NCBI GenBank assembly: GCA_038049695.1
Contig: CP142452.1
Span: forward strand, 107,455,001 to 107,519,000
Direction of reading: 5' to 3'
Length of the DNA: 64,000 nucleotides
Source of the DNA: Cinnamomum chago
Taxonomy: Eukaryota > Streptophyta > Magnoliopsida > Laurales > Lauraceae
Shown: positions 22,118-34,023 of the stretch, piece by piece
Numbering within the stretch: the stretch's first letter is position 1
Layout of the letters: each line of letters begins with the position of its first letter
The notes under the pieces: model-generated
Databases searched by the model: none
The model's input: the letters and a program-made list of their open reading frames with translations, nothing else
What the model was told of the DNA's origin: nothing
Translations under genes and position numbers: made by a program

Positions 22118-23870
22118 TGAAAGTCCACGAGGATCCTAACCCTAGAGGGGGGGGGGTGAATAGGGTGAGCTACTACTATGACCAATTTAAACCAATTTTA
22201 ACTTCTTAATAAAAACTAGTCACATGTGATGATTAACCATACAATATGCGGAAGCTCAAATAAACAATCACCACAAAAGCAATCACCACAACACAATTTT
22301 TATAGTGGTTCGGCCAACGTGCCTACATCCACTACCGGCTTGTGTCTCCAACACCCCACCGGATTCCACTACTTATGCTTTTTACTAGGCTAAGCAATAA
22401 CCCTTACAATATGCTTTTCTTAGGCTTAGCAATAACCTTACAATGTTGTTTTTCTAAGGCTCAACAACAACCTCTCAATTGTGCTTTTCTAGGCTTAGCA
22501 ATAACCTTTACAAATTGCTTTTCAAAGGCTAAGCAATAACCTTACACAAAGATGATTTCTCAAAGAAAGTGTCTTCACAAAAGATCACTCTAAGAGATTA
22601 CAAATTAAGCTCAATTGGAATTGCCTCTTAATAGGCTAAAAGGAAAGTGAAATTCCAAATTATAAACATACACTTAAAACAAGCTAAAGTGTGTGCACAA
22701 GTGTATGAATGTGTTTCTTCAATCAATGTTAACTATGAAGCTCTTAAATGAATGCATGATGCATTTTAAAATCAAAGCTTATAAAATGATGATTGAAGAG
22801 AAAACTAATCACATAAAGAATTCAAACAACTTTGATGAAATGAATTAAACAAGTTGTATGAATGTTAAAATCTAAGAAAGCATGTGATTAGGATAAGAGA
22901 GTTTGCAAACTAATCTAATTTACCAAGGATGATTTAGAGTTTGCAACACATCTCTTTAAAAGCTAGAAATCATGCAAATATGCAAATACAAAGATTTAAT
23001 GATGCATTGATTCTACTTTTAATGGAAATCAAAATGATAAGTAAGGTCTACCTTTTTAAATCTCAAACATTTGATTTCCAAATGGCCTTCTAGCCTTTCC
23101 AACTTCTTCCCCTTTGTTTGGCTCCAAAATGCTCTCAAGAGCTCATTTGTTCAACTTTTGAGAAGTTGGAAATGAATGGACTTTATAGGCAAAAAACAGT
23201 CCACGGGCTAGTTGTCTCGGTCGACCTAGAGGTCTCGGTCGACCGGGAAGGCATAACGGGCAGATTTTTGACCGTTGGAGGTTTCAGTTCAGAAACTGTA
23301 AAAAATACCTCCAGTTGTCTCGGTCGACCGAGACCTGTGTCTCGGTCGACCGGCAACACTGCCGGGACACCCCATTTTGCAAAAATTCAATTTTTGCCTA
23401 TTTGAAGGTATATCTATGGGGGACCTTTTGGGCCATTAAATCAAGCTTAAAAACATGTTTTAGAGATATTCTAAGATGTTTAAAAACATGGGAAACACAA
23501 AGCCTAAAATGATTTGAAACTTTAAACCAAAGGCTAGCTTGATTTGAAAAACTCCTTTTTCCAAAAACAATGCATACAAAAGTGATTCTTAAAGAGATGA
23601 ATGTATGCAAAGCTTAAACCTAAATTCTAACATGATTTTCCAAATGCAATGCACAATGAATTAGGTTTTCAAAAAGAGTTTGGGTTTCAAAACCAATGCA
23701 TCCAAGTTTAAAACCAAAACATGCATAAAACAAAAGCTTTTCCAAATCTTAAAAGCTACGCATTTAAAAAACTAGATTTCAATGTTTCTAAAAACAATGC
23801 ATGTGTGAAATATCAAATGGTGCTAAAGTGCAAATGCATCCATCAAATTGCAAAAACAAAAGACCTAACA
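22118..23870 (-). repeat. 5' LTR of the non-autonomous LTR element
   Basis: The 1753-bp partner of 16456-18208. It differs by about four changes, including one base in a G-run and one in an A-run. The outer edge is followed by the target duplication GCCAT. Confidence 0.93.
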
Positions 23871-24199
23871 GCCATATATGCATCAACTGCTGCCATTTGA
23901 AGATGACGTTTCAATATTGTAAATAATTTAATGATCATTGCACGTGGGAACTAAGCGAAATTTTTAGGAGACTCTGATTGAACAACTTGGCAATTTCCGA
24001 AGAGGGAGAAAATTATTGTAGATAGGTTGGGAATAAAAAGCGAATGAATTGAACAAAATCATTATCTTTTCATCAATAATCAAAAGAAGACATCATACCT
24101 TTGCAGAATAATTAATATTACACAATTTAGAAACATATCAGATGCAAGTTTACATTGTACACAGAAGAAATTTTCTAGAAAGAAAAGAAAAGAAGAAAA

Positions 24200-24965
24200 A
24201 ACCTTGCCAATAACAACTGTTTCAAGAATCCAGAAGAGCAGTAGAAGTAGAATTCTCTGGTTATGCTCCTTCCTCAAATGCCTGCCAATGGAGTGCTTCC
24301 TCAACTGCCTCCAAATGAAAATAATTATAAGAGGTTCCAAATATAAAAGGTTGGAAATAAGAGTTTGTCAACAGTTATAAAAACAGTTGTAGAAACTCAA
24401 AATGAATTGAAGAAACCACTTGCAGTTTCAACATCTTACTCCAAACAAGAGGTTCAAAATAAGAGGGTTCTGCAAATACCCCAAACGGGACCCCCTCTCT
24501 AGAACATCACAGTTCCAACGGTTTAAGAAACTGAAAATGAAAAGAAAACGATATAGAAGAGAGAAGAAGAGAGAAAATCACCTTCAAAGAAATCTCAAAT
24601 GGAAGATGACATTGCAAGAGTTGTGCGAGCTCCACCGGAGGATCTGGCCAGAGTTTCTTAGGTAGGAGCGAGCGGAGGGGAGAGCATGAGTCAGGACGCA
24701 GGACGAGGGAAAGAGAAAGGAGGGAGCAGAAGAAACAGAGAAAAGGCGGGAGAGGAGAGGAGAAATTTGGGGAAGAGAATGAAACCAAATCGTTCCATTG
24801 AGATGTGTTAGGGATGACGATGTCGTCCGCACAAGTAGGGGTAAAAGCGTCCGAAACGTTCAGTACGAACACCAAAATGAAAAAAATACCTGTATTTGTG
24901 TTTAAAATGGTCAAATATAGGATTAACCACACTCTTCTTGTAAAATTCCCTAAAAATAAAATACG
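24200..24965. repeat. Duplicated segment, copy B (empty site of the Copia element)
   Basis: This is the uninterrupted counterpart of 9480-9588 plus 14287-15060. Across the Copia insertion point it reads CTCCTTCCTCAAATGCCTGCC with no insert. It ends at TTGTAAAATTCCCTAAA, after which the sequence switches to a different segment shared with the receptor-kinase promoter (48.3 kb). The minus-strand frame at 24080-24340 has no family resemblance. Confidence 0.7.
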
Positions 24966-25228
24966 AGGAAATACTACGTGGTGCCGGACTCGCACTGTCT
25001 AGGCTTCGTACAGTAGTCCATGGGGATATCCTCTGGCCGTTCAAATGAGTCCCATGACTGGTGGAAGTCACGCGGGACACAATCCCCAAGTCCAATGCAG
25101 AAAAGTCTTTAGTTTCTGTCTTTTCGTGATGACTCCAAGTCAATCTTCTTGTCCATATGCCACACGCAGAGCATCTATGCATCGTACTGGAGTCCATGGG
25201 GGCCCACCTATTTCCGCGTACATGTGGC
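24957..25228 (+). repeat. Decapitated copy of the receptor-kinase promoter, left part
   Basis: Shares blocks with 48338-48545: AAATAAAATA, GAGG(G)AATACTAC, TGGTGCC, CAGTAGTCCATGGGG, TCCTCT..GGC.GTTCAAAT, GACAATCCC..AAGTCCAA and GAAAAGTCTTTAGTTT. The block order differs between the copies, so one has been rearranged. The segment is cut by the hAT element at 25229 and resumes at 29103. Confidence 0.75.
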
Positions 25229-25390
25229 TAGAGATGTCAAACGGCCCGGCACGGCCCGCCCCAGCTCCGGCCCACCCGTGCCACGGGCCGGGCTGGCATG
25301 GCCCGCCAGGGAAAAGCCCTGGCACGGCACGGCCCACTGGCACCATGGCGGGCTGGAGCGGGCCGGGCCAGGCGGGCCTGCTGGGCCTGG

Positions 25391-26114
25391 TCTTTTTTTT
25401 TTTTTTTTTCTTTCTTTGTTTTCTTTCTTTCTTTCTTTCATTCATTTTTTCTTTCTTTTTTTTCTTTCTTTCTTTTTTTTTTCTTTTCTTCTTTCTTTCT
25501 TTCTTTCTTTGTTTTTTTTCTTTCTTTCTTTCATTCTTTTTTTTCTTTCTTTTTTTAATTTCTTTCTTTCTTTCTTTCTTTTTTTTTCTTTGTTTTTTTT
25601 TTTTTTCTTTCTTTCTTTCATTCATTCATTCATTCTTTTTTTTTTCTTTCTTTCTTTCTTTCTTTCTTTCTTTGTTTTTTTTCTTTCTTTCTTTCTTTCA
25701 TTCTTTCTTTCTTTGTTTTTTTGTTCTTTCTTTCTTTCTTTCTTTGTTTTTTTTCTTTCTTTCTTTCTTTCTTTTTTTTTCTTTCTTTCATTCTTTCTTT
25801 TTTTTTCTTTCTTTCATTCATTCTTTCTTTCTTTGTTTTTTTTTTCTCTTTCTTTCTTTGTTTTTTTTTCTTTCTTTCTTTCATTCATTCATTCATTCTT
25901 TTTTTTTTCTTTCTTTCTTTCTTTCTTTCTTTCTTTGTTTTTTTTCTTTCTTTCATTCTTTCTTTCATTCTTTCTTTGTTTTTTTTTTCTTTCTTTCTTC
26001 TTTCTTTCTTTTTTTCTTTCTTTCTTTCTTTCTTTTTTTGTTTTTTGTTTTTTGTCTTTCTTTCTTTCTTTCTTTCTTTTTTTTTTGTCTTTCTTTCTTT
26101 CTTTCTTTCTTTTA
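25391..26114 (+). repeat. Long polypyrimidine tract, mostly (CTTT)n
   Basis: About 725 bp of almost pure pyrimidine on the plus strand, built from CTTT and TTTCATT units broken by T-runs and GTTTT. It lies inside the hAT element, next to its left GC-rich subterminal block. Frames of up to 356 codons cross it on both strands as runs of Phe/Leu/Ser or Lys/Glu/Arg; they are artefacts of the repeat, not genes. Confidence 0.95.
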
Positions 26115-26354
26115 AGTATTAAAAAAAAATAGAACACGAATACACAATTATAGAAAATGACAGATATTTAAGTGGTTCGGTCAAACTCGACCTACTCCAC
26201 TGAGAAGAGAAAACCATTTGGATCTTAACTTCTTGAAGGTTTCTAAATAGGATTACCTTCAAAACCTTACAATCTTTTTAGAAAATAAAAAATAAAAAAT
26301 AAAGAATGTAGAACTTATAAATTTAAAAATTACAATGAAGGAAAAAGAAAAAAA

Positions 26355-28420
26355 TCAGACTTGTAGTCCACTGAAGTATTCTACTGGATCATAATCTTCC
26401 ATTGATGTCAACCGTTGCTTCTTCTTATCTGCCAAATACCAGTCTCGTAGGCAAACACAACACTCCACCGTTTCTTCAGTCAGATTGGTTCTTTTGTCAT
26501 CCACCACACGTCCACCTGCACTAAAAGCCTGTTCTGATGCTACAGAAGACATTGGAATAGTCAATAGATCACGAGCCATGGCGGCTAACACCGGATAAAC
26601 GCTTTCCTATTGCTTCCACCAAGCTAAAAGGTCAAAACTAGATGCATCCTGCATCCGTATTACACCGACGTCAAGATATGATGTTAACTCCGTTATAGTG
26701 TTACTTGAACTTGAGCCGGATGCCATGCCCGTAGACAAGGAAGAATACCACACATCCCACTCACCAACACCTGTGTGCTGGACTTCTGAATTGCCCATAC
26801 TAAGCCCATTTATACCCATTTGCTCACAGTAAAATTGAAAAAGTGCTTGTAAATTTGTCTTAATAATTGATAAAGTATTTAAATTTATATAATTCATATT
26901 TTTATTTATTTCATCAATAAAAAATTGTACACCACTTAATTTTAACCTAGGATCAAATACGGCAGCTAAAGAAAATGTCATTGGAGCCTCTTTCCAATAT
27001 TTATTAAATTTTTCTTCCATGTTTTTAACAGGGGTACTCAGTAAATAATGATTTCTAAATCTACAGAATTGTACAGTAATTTTAAAAGGCTTCATTAAAG
27101 CTTCATTAGATGTGGGATAATATATCCCAGAAAAAATACTGTTGAAGTATAAAAAGCTTCTAATAAATCCCTTATATGTGCACATAACTCCCAATGTTCA
27201 TCACTAATAATCAAATGTTGTGCATGAAAAGCACAAAATTCATTTAAAACAGTTCTCCGGTCAAGTGCCTTGTTTTACAAATCATACATAGAATTCCATC
27301 TATGTTCTACCTCCTTGGGTATTTTAATAGGTGATACGCCTTGCCTCGCACATATTTGGGCATACAATTGTCTTTTTTGTGCGGATGTGAAAATAAATCT
27401 AGCTATGTCTTTAATAGAATCTGTGTAAGTTACAATATGTTTTAAACCAACCTTTGCATTGAGATTTAAGATGTGACATACACATCTATTTTGAAAGATA
27501 GAGCTATCTATCAAAGTTGCAAGTGGCATCTGCATTCTCATTAATTCAATAGCCACTGTATTATTACTGGCATTATCTAAAGTTACAGATAAAACTTTTT
27601 CTTTAATATTATATTCATCTAGTTTTTCCAAAATAAATGTACTAATTCTAGTGCCATTGTGTGGCCATTCAAGAGTGCTAAAACTAATTATACGTTTATT
27701 AATAATCCATTTTGAATCTATGTTATGTGCAGTAATACAAAGATAACTGTCACCCCCTTGAGATGTCCACATATCTGTGGTTATGGCTATTCTGCCAGGA
27801 ATTTCTGCAAGGTAATTTTTTATATTTATTTTCTCTTCCTGCCAGAGTCTAATAGCATCATTTCTGGCTGTATTTCTTGAAATACTGTGAAATTGTAGTT
27901 GACAGTATTCCTGGACCCATTTTTCAAAAAACTCATTTTCAACAAAACAAAATGGTAATTCGGATAACACAATCATTTTAACAAGATTTTGTCTACAACT
28001 TTGTGCATTAAAAGAAAAAAGACCTAAACTGCTACTACTACTACCACCACCACCACCACTAGTACTAGAAATTTGGGTCTGTGATCCAGGCCTCCCTGTT
28101 CCTGCATCAGTCGGCTTATGTAAGGTAAGACATTTTTGCATATGTCTTGTCAAATGGCCAGTACCCATTTTTGACGTGGCACCATAGATCTTACTACAAA
28201 ATTTGCATTTTGCCTTTTCAACTGTTTTTCCATTTTCAATAATATCAAACCTTGTAAATATTTTCCAAACTGGTGAAGTTCTATTTCTCTTGGTTGATTT
28301 ACGGGAACTGTGAGGAGGAAGTGGTGGTAAATCACCTACTTCATCTTCTAATTCAATAAAATTTTCATGTTCCCCCCCTAAATTAACAGAAGAAGATTCT
28401 GTGAGAAGTCTTCTTGCCAT
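26355..28420 (-). pseudogene. hAT transposase with BED zinc finger (broken)
   Basis: The first 381 codons (28420-27275) contain a BED-type finger (Cys72, Cys75, His89, His93/Cys97), a Gly/Ser linker, the start of the RNase-H-like catalytic core with ITTDMWTSQGGDSYLCI, and VTLDNASNN. The middle part continues at 27194-26607 (TFSLAAVFDPRLKL and the DUF4413-like segment). The end at 26606-26355 has the hAT C-terminal dimerisation motif (SSVASEQAFSAGGRVVDDKR). The frame is interrupted by a TAA after MYDL at about 27275, a frame change between there and 27194, and a TAG after WWKQ at about 26607. The family is the plant Ac/Tam3-like hAT transposase, which cuts and pastes DNA in the nucleus. Confidence 0.92.
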
Positions 28421-29102
28421 ATTTCAAAAAATAAATTTTATAAATAATAACAATAATAGGCTCTAATAGCCTTCTTTTGTGATAATTAATATAAGAAAGG
28501 GGAGAAAATGAGAGTTAATATAATATAATATAAACTTATATATATGGAATCTCAAATTTAAATAATATAAATACCTCTAAATCTTTGAAGGCCCCTTTAT
28601 CTTGTCTCTTGATGACTTGATCTTTGGCCCTCCAAAAACTTCTTAGAGAGAGTGAAAGAGTTGAATGCTTTGAGATTGAAGTAGAGAATGTATAAAGAGA
28701 ATGAAAGAGTTGTGTAAATTGGTGAGGAATGAGAATGAGAGGGTTAAGGTATTTATAGACTTTGTAAAATGACAAATGACACAAAATACCCCTTATATGA
28801 CCGTTTTATGGCTGTTGGGGGGGGGGGGGGGTAAAAGTGACTTTTTTTTTGAAAAAAAGTAGTTTGGAACGTTGGGCGGGCTGGCGGGCTTCGGGCCTGG
28901 CGTGCCCAGCGGGCTGATCCAAGCGTGCCCAGCGGGCTGGAGCTCCCAGCCCAGTGGGCTGGCATGCCTGGCGTGCCCGGGCCTGGCGGGCCAACGGGCC
29001 CAGCGACCTTGGCCCAGCACGGCCCGTGTCTCTGGCCGTGCCTTGGGCCGTGCCACGGCCCGTTGACTAGCTCGGCCCGGCCCGGCCCATTTGACATCTC
29101 TA

Positions 29103-29440
29103 CATGTGGCTTGACTTATGACCCGGCCAGCTGTACTTGAACCATCTTCTCAATAATGTTACTCAGAGTCAGAAGGACAATTTATTGCAGTGGTGCTCTC
29201 TCGCTCTATAAATGGAAAAAAAAAATGATATGAAAAGAAAAAAACCTACAACTTGAGCTCTCAGGGAGCCTGGGATCCTGTGGTCTTCATGGGGACTGGG
29301 CCAAAGTTCGGTCCCCAAATTCGGTCCAAGTGGCCTTTTTCGTTGTTTAATAGCTATGTTTAGGGGACCAAAATAAAATGGGGCCACATCAACATGTGAT
29401 CTGTAATATTCTCTTTCCATCATCCAACCCTCCATCAAAC
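29103..29440 (+). repeat. Decapitated copy of the receptor-kinase promoter, right part
   Basis: It resumes after the hAT element and matches 48548-48760: CTTGACYTATGACCCGGCCAG, GTTGAACCA-like, ACAATTTATTGCAGTGGT, the pyrimidine patch CTCTCTCGCTC followed by TATAAATG at 29199-29206, GGTCTA/GGTCTT blocks and GGACCAAAATAAAATG. Similarity stops at a position that in the intact gene lies about 30 bases before the start codon. No signal-peptide exon follows. The segment is therefore a promoter and leader fragment without its gene. Confidence 0.75.
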
Positions 29441-31266
29441 TTTTTTCATTTAATGTTCAAGTATTGGGCCATGCCAAGCCCGATCTGGGTCTATCCCGCT
29501 TTGGGCGGGGCTTGAATATGTAATGTGGGGTCGACTAATAATTGGGCCAAGGTTGGATTAAGTGATAGAAATCCCATAGCCCGGCCCGTTCCAACTTGTG
29601 TAAGAAATGCATTTAATCTAATTTAATTAGTACTCTAATTCCCACAAAAGTGAAGAAAAGCCCAATTCAGCCTAACCCGATTGATTAAATGGGCGGGGTC
29701 ATACCTAACTTTTATGTCCCGTGTCAGGCTTGGCCAGGCCTAGGCTCAAGCAGGACTCAACTAGAAGTCTAGATCAGAGAAACCTCATGGATTTTCTGAT
29801 TTAGACCCTTAGACCATACGTGGGATCTTTTGATACATCTTAACGGATCATGAAATTCTAAAGAAATCACCATCAGTTCATAAGGTCGTTGAAGAGTGCA
29901 TGAGAGTTTTCTGCTAAAAAAAGCAATAACCACGTGAAGGAAATTCTAAACGAATATGCAGCATGTGTAGAGTTACATATCGTGTGCACGGGAATTCTTA
30001 TTGACTCTAATTTAATATTTATAAGAATGTCACAACTTTGTTGCACATCAAGTAGCTAGAACGAAGTATATATGATAATTGAGATGTGAATAGAGTAAGA
30101 AGTTGTGCAACTAATAATAATAATAATAGCTTTTAGAATCCAACGATGAAAGTCTCCAAAACTCAACAAAGCACCGAAGTGGGAGAGCTTAAAATACCAA
30201 AAATGAAAATCTAAGCATAGAATAATGTAAAATTCAACCAGACAATAGATCCAAAAGAATTGAATTCATAACAATAACGGCAGATCAAGTACATCTATGT
30301 GGGGGCGGTCTGACCCATTAGACCTTGATCGGCTTCTAAAATCATAATCAAAATTTTAGTTTCGCTTCGAAAACTCATAAAAATTCTATGTTTGCCCCCA
30401 AAACCCACATAAAAATCTTGGATTTGCTCCTAAAACCCAATTGCATGTTTGGGTCTACAACTCTCAAATGAAAATCTTGGGTCCACCGGTATGGAGAATC
30501 AATGCCAGAGGGACGGGTCGGATGCAGGATGCGCTGTGAACTGTAGAAATCCACTTCAATCTCACCCAAAACCCGAGCAACCAGTTTAACACCCCACCTA
30601 TGATCAACTCAAACCCACTCACATAGACATTCCCAATCATCCCTTTGAGTGAAGCTTGTCCCAATTTGATTGCTTTTCAACCATCATCTACCGTTGGGTT
30701 GAATCAAAATCAAAATAACACATCATTAGCTTTAAAGCCTTAAAATTAAGAGTTTGGATGATATGCATGGTTTTTTTAACCCTTACTGTGGACATGAATC
30801 GAGGTGATCCCGACACAATTGTTGTGGAGTTTAAAAGGAAAGTTTGAGTTATCTATAATGCCACATAAAATTGATAGTTAATTTATTTTGTCTCTTACCA
30901 TGTTTGAATTATTAAGTTGTAGATTTAGTTGGTCTCTTTATTATCAAATCATTGGAGTTTTATTCCAGAAATACATTCTATGTTAGGAGATATTTTAGAA
31001 ACATAATTTATTTTAGAGATATTTTACATGAAATATAAAAAAATGATACTGGCTTTAACTGAATAAGAGACAAGAACTCATGGACCCATGTCTATTTTGA
31101 CTTTTAAGTTCTAAAAAAATTGTCATGGTAGAAATCTGCGCAGAGTCTAATGGCCCTTAGCACAAATAGTCTAAAACAAGTCATTGATTATTTGTGCCAC
31201 CATATGTTTCAATGTAATAATATGCCTAATTAAAATGATTTCATTCTAGCATCACCATATGTCAAT
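29441..31266. other. Intergenic stretch with dispersed repeat copy 2
   Basis: No gene is supported. 30130-30720 is the second copy of the repeat at 5630-5960, with about 240 extra bases in the middle containing several AAAACCCA-type words. The rest is featureless. The right edge TAA (31267-31269) is the target duplication of the CACTA element. Confidence 0.5.
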
Positions 31267-31289
31267 TAACACTACAACAAAATGCACTT

Positions 31290-32010
31290 TTGCCGACAAT
31301 ATTTGTTGACGCAGTGAAAATTTGCGTTGGCAAAAGTCTTATTTCCAACGCATATTTTCACTGCGTTGGCAAAAGTCACAGAAATTGCTACTTTTACCGA
31401 CGCAAGTAAGACCGCGTTGGCAAAAGCTGTGGTAACCATATTGGCGCCAACAAAAAAAAACCCCAAAAGAGAGAGAAAGTTTTGCCAACGCGTGTTTTTC
31501 TAAAGCCGACGCAATAATGCGTTGGCAATTATCTTACCTACTGGCGACGCACAGGTGTGCATTGGGAAAGCTCTGAGTTTTTATTCGCACAATTGCCGAT
31601 GCATGAGGTACGTCCGCAAAGCCCCATCTATGATAAACTTACATTTCCCGACACTATTTTCCGACGTAGTGAAAATTTGCGTTGGCAAAAGTCACAGAGA
31701 TTTGCTACTTTTACCGATGCAAGTAAGACTGCGTTGGCAAAAGTGGTGGAAAACCTTTCCCAACACTATTTACCGACTCACTAAAAATTTGCGTTGGTAA
31801 AAGTCTTATTTCCGATGCATATTTAGACTGCGTTGGCAAAAGTCACAGAGGATTGCTATTTTTACCGACTCAAGTAAGACCGCGTTGGCAAAAGTTATGG
31901 AAAACACATTGGCAATTATTTTTTCCATTGGCGATGCACATGTCTGCGTTGGGAAAGCTCCAACTTCTTATCTGCACCATTGGCAACGCACGATTTGCTT
32001 CCGCAAAGCC
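31290..32010. repeat. Left subterminal repeat array of the CACTA element
   Basis: About nine copies of GCGTTGGCAAAAG or close variants alternate with CCGACGCA and similar complements. A larger unit of roughly 100-140 bp, with CACAGA.ATTGCTA.TTTTACCGA.GCAAGTAAGAC followed by CGTTGGCAAAAG, is present three times (near 31341, 31650 and 31808). In CACTA elements such words are the binding sites of the TNPA protein. Confidence 0.9.
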
Positions 32011-34023
32011 CCATTTAGTAAAAATATTTTTTTGCCAAAATAACCTGAGCACACCGTTTTCAACTTTTTTATTTATTCTCAACCCTCTGTCGTTTTCAAC
32101 TCTCTAATTTATTCTTAACCCTTTAACAAAGCCGACCCCACTAAAATTCAATTTCTTATTAACTTATAGCGACGACCATAACAAAGGTCACCGGTAAAAA
32201 AAAGTTTCAAAGACAGCCCCAGCATTTGGCGGGAAATTTTTGTCATTTTACCTTCTAACTTTTAATAGCAGCTAATATTTTTTAGGGTAAAAATCACCTT
32301 TAACGGCGGGCAGAATGTAGCCCCTATTAGAAGTTATTAATAGCAGCGAACATAAGCGGCCCCGCTAAAAGATAAAAATTATATATTTTTAAAACCCTAA
32401 ATTTATAAATTAGTCTTTTGTTCCTCGTTTTTCCTCTCTATATATGTTTTGTTTCCCTCGTTTTTGCTCATCGCTGCAGTTTCTCTCGGATTGGCAAGTG
32501 CTTCCACTACAACCGCCCGAGACCTTGCCGATCAGAACACCATTGGAACAGCGATCCACTGCAATCAATCCTTCTCTTCTCGTCAAGGTATAATCCTTCT
32601 CTTCTCTTCGCTGCAGTTTCTCGTCACGGTCTTTGAAGATGTAGGGTTTGCAGTTTTGGATTTTGAAGTCTATCTTTCATCTCGTCTCTATAGCATGTAT
32701 CTATGTATCATTCATCTTTAACATGTCATCTTGTCACCAAAACCATATTTCAGAATCCTGAGCCACCGAGGCTCCACCCCTTGCCATCTCTTGTTTTCCA
32801 AGCCCCCAATCCAGTAAGGTACGAACTCTGCTAAACCAGCCAACTTTTGTTCTATTTTTTTTGTTTTTTTTTCTATTTCTAAACTAGATTCCTAATTGGA
32901 AAGAAGGAATCACGACAATGGAATATAAATCTTCTTTGATTTTGGTTTTTTTCTTTTTGTATTATTTGTTTTAGGATCTGATTGCTCTTTCTTTATAATA
33001 CTATAATGAAATTGATCGTTTTCTTTGTTGTGACTCCTAATAGCTATTGGGAGGGTGCAGAAAACAAATAGCCATTTGTCTTCTAACTTCTGATTGATGT
33101 GGTTTAGATGCAAATGTTAACTTGAACTTGTAGGGGAATAGACACAAAAGAAACTAAATGTTTTCTTTTTGGGTGGGAGTAAGGAACTAGATTTTGTAGA
33201 TAGGAGATACCAAATCTTTTACACGGATTTTTTTTTTCAAATAAGTTAAAAAAAAGAAACATAAAAAAAAACCATAGGCCTTTTTACATGCATAGGAAAT
33301 CATTATCACAATTGATTGGCAAGCATTGAATTGCTCAATACCATGGCAAGAATGAATCGGGCCCCACAATTGAATGCTTGATGGTCTAAAATCTTCTCAA
33401 GCCCTTGTGATTTGAAGTAGAACCTGCAAAAAGGACAGTGGAAAAGAATTATGCAAAATATCCACTTCCCTGACCAATTAAATCATCCAAGGAACTGATG
33501 GCTAAGAGTCATCTGGGGAGTCAGTTTTCCGTCACTGGCAATGTGCAGTCTGGTGCAATCTAAATAGTCAGTGCAGATGCTACTGAAGGCCATGCCTCAT
33601 GGCATCTGGTGAATCTTCATACCACATAAAGCTAACTCAACATTTTAATGTTAATATGCTCCTGATTATGGGGCAATCATTATTTTTAACAAGGTGTACA
33701 CCAGCTAGTGTAGAAAATGCAACAAGACCATTCCTTCTAATGTTTATTGAAGTTATTATACAAGCTACAAAGGAACTTCATTTTTCTATTTTGATTGCAT
33801 GGAAGGAAGACAACTAGAAACAATGGCTCAGTTTTTCAGTGATCTCAATGTTCTCTGTTATCAGTTCATCGACAAAAAAAATCCCATGGTTCTATGAATA
33901 ATTCTACTTGTTCCATGAGAAACTGTCTTCCACCGATAGTTATAGGCAGTGGAATTCGGCACAAAATCCATACAAACTCGTAACATTATATGTGGAGCTC
34001 TTCTTTCATTTAAAGTAGTAATA
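32011..34023. other. Left interior of the CACTA element, no certain gene
   Basis: 32150-32370 contains phrases such as TAGCGGC..AC and GCCCCTATTAGAAG that recall the subterminal repeats of a different CACTA family, perhaps a nested remnant. A TATA-like word (TATATAT, 32439-32445) is followed by a pyrimidine-rich leader and a short frame (32449-32721) with a hydrophobic start; this may be the element's own promoter and untranslated leader. 33180-33960 shows nothing I can assign. Confidence 0.35.

Larger units (their letters stand above)
16456..23870 (-). mobile_element. Young non-autonomous LTR retrotransposon (gag-only), structurally complete
   Basis: A 7415-bp element in minus orientation is bracketed by the perfect 5-bp duplication GCCAT (16451-16455 and 23871-23875). 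The LTRs (16456-18208 and 22118-23870) are 1753 bp each, begin TG and end CA. They differ at only about four places, so the insertion is very recent, probably well under half a million years. A primer site for initiator-Met tRNA lies at 22104-22115 and a polypurine tract at 18210-18220. The interior of 3.9 kb carries one long gag-like frame and no protease, integrase, reverse transcriptase or RNase H. Long LTRs, the primer site and the AAGGGGGAG tract resemble SIRE/Maximus-type Copia elements. I infer a non-autonomous derivative that looks whole for its type. Confidence 0.92.
25229..29102 (-). mobile_element. hAT-superfamily DNA transposon, 3.9 kb, 8-bp target duplication
   Basis: The ends are inverted repeats starting TAGAGATGTCAAA on both strands, followed by GGCCCGG-type GC-rich words. 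CATGTGGC flanks both sides (25221-25228 and 29103-29110), the 8-bp duplication of hAT elements. The receptor-kinase promoter copy at 48548-48573 carries the same target once (ACATGTCGCTTGACC), which confirms the insertion. Inside are a minus-strand transposase (26355-28420), a 0.7-kb CTTT tract near the left end and GC-rich subterminal blocks (about 25245-25390 and 28870-29090). The transposase is broken, so the copy is non-autonomous now. Confidence 0.94.

Noticed and set aside
25045-26137. Long frames of up to 356 codons on both strands
   Set aside because: They are produced by the CTTT tract, giving runs of Phe/Leu/Ser or Lys/Glu/Arg in all frames. There is no domain.
31270-32010. Short regularly repeated words resembling a CRISPR array
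   Set aside because: The repeats occur in both orientations with irregular spacing at a CACTA end. This is eukaryotic DNA.
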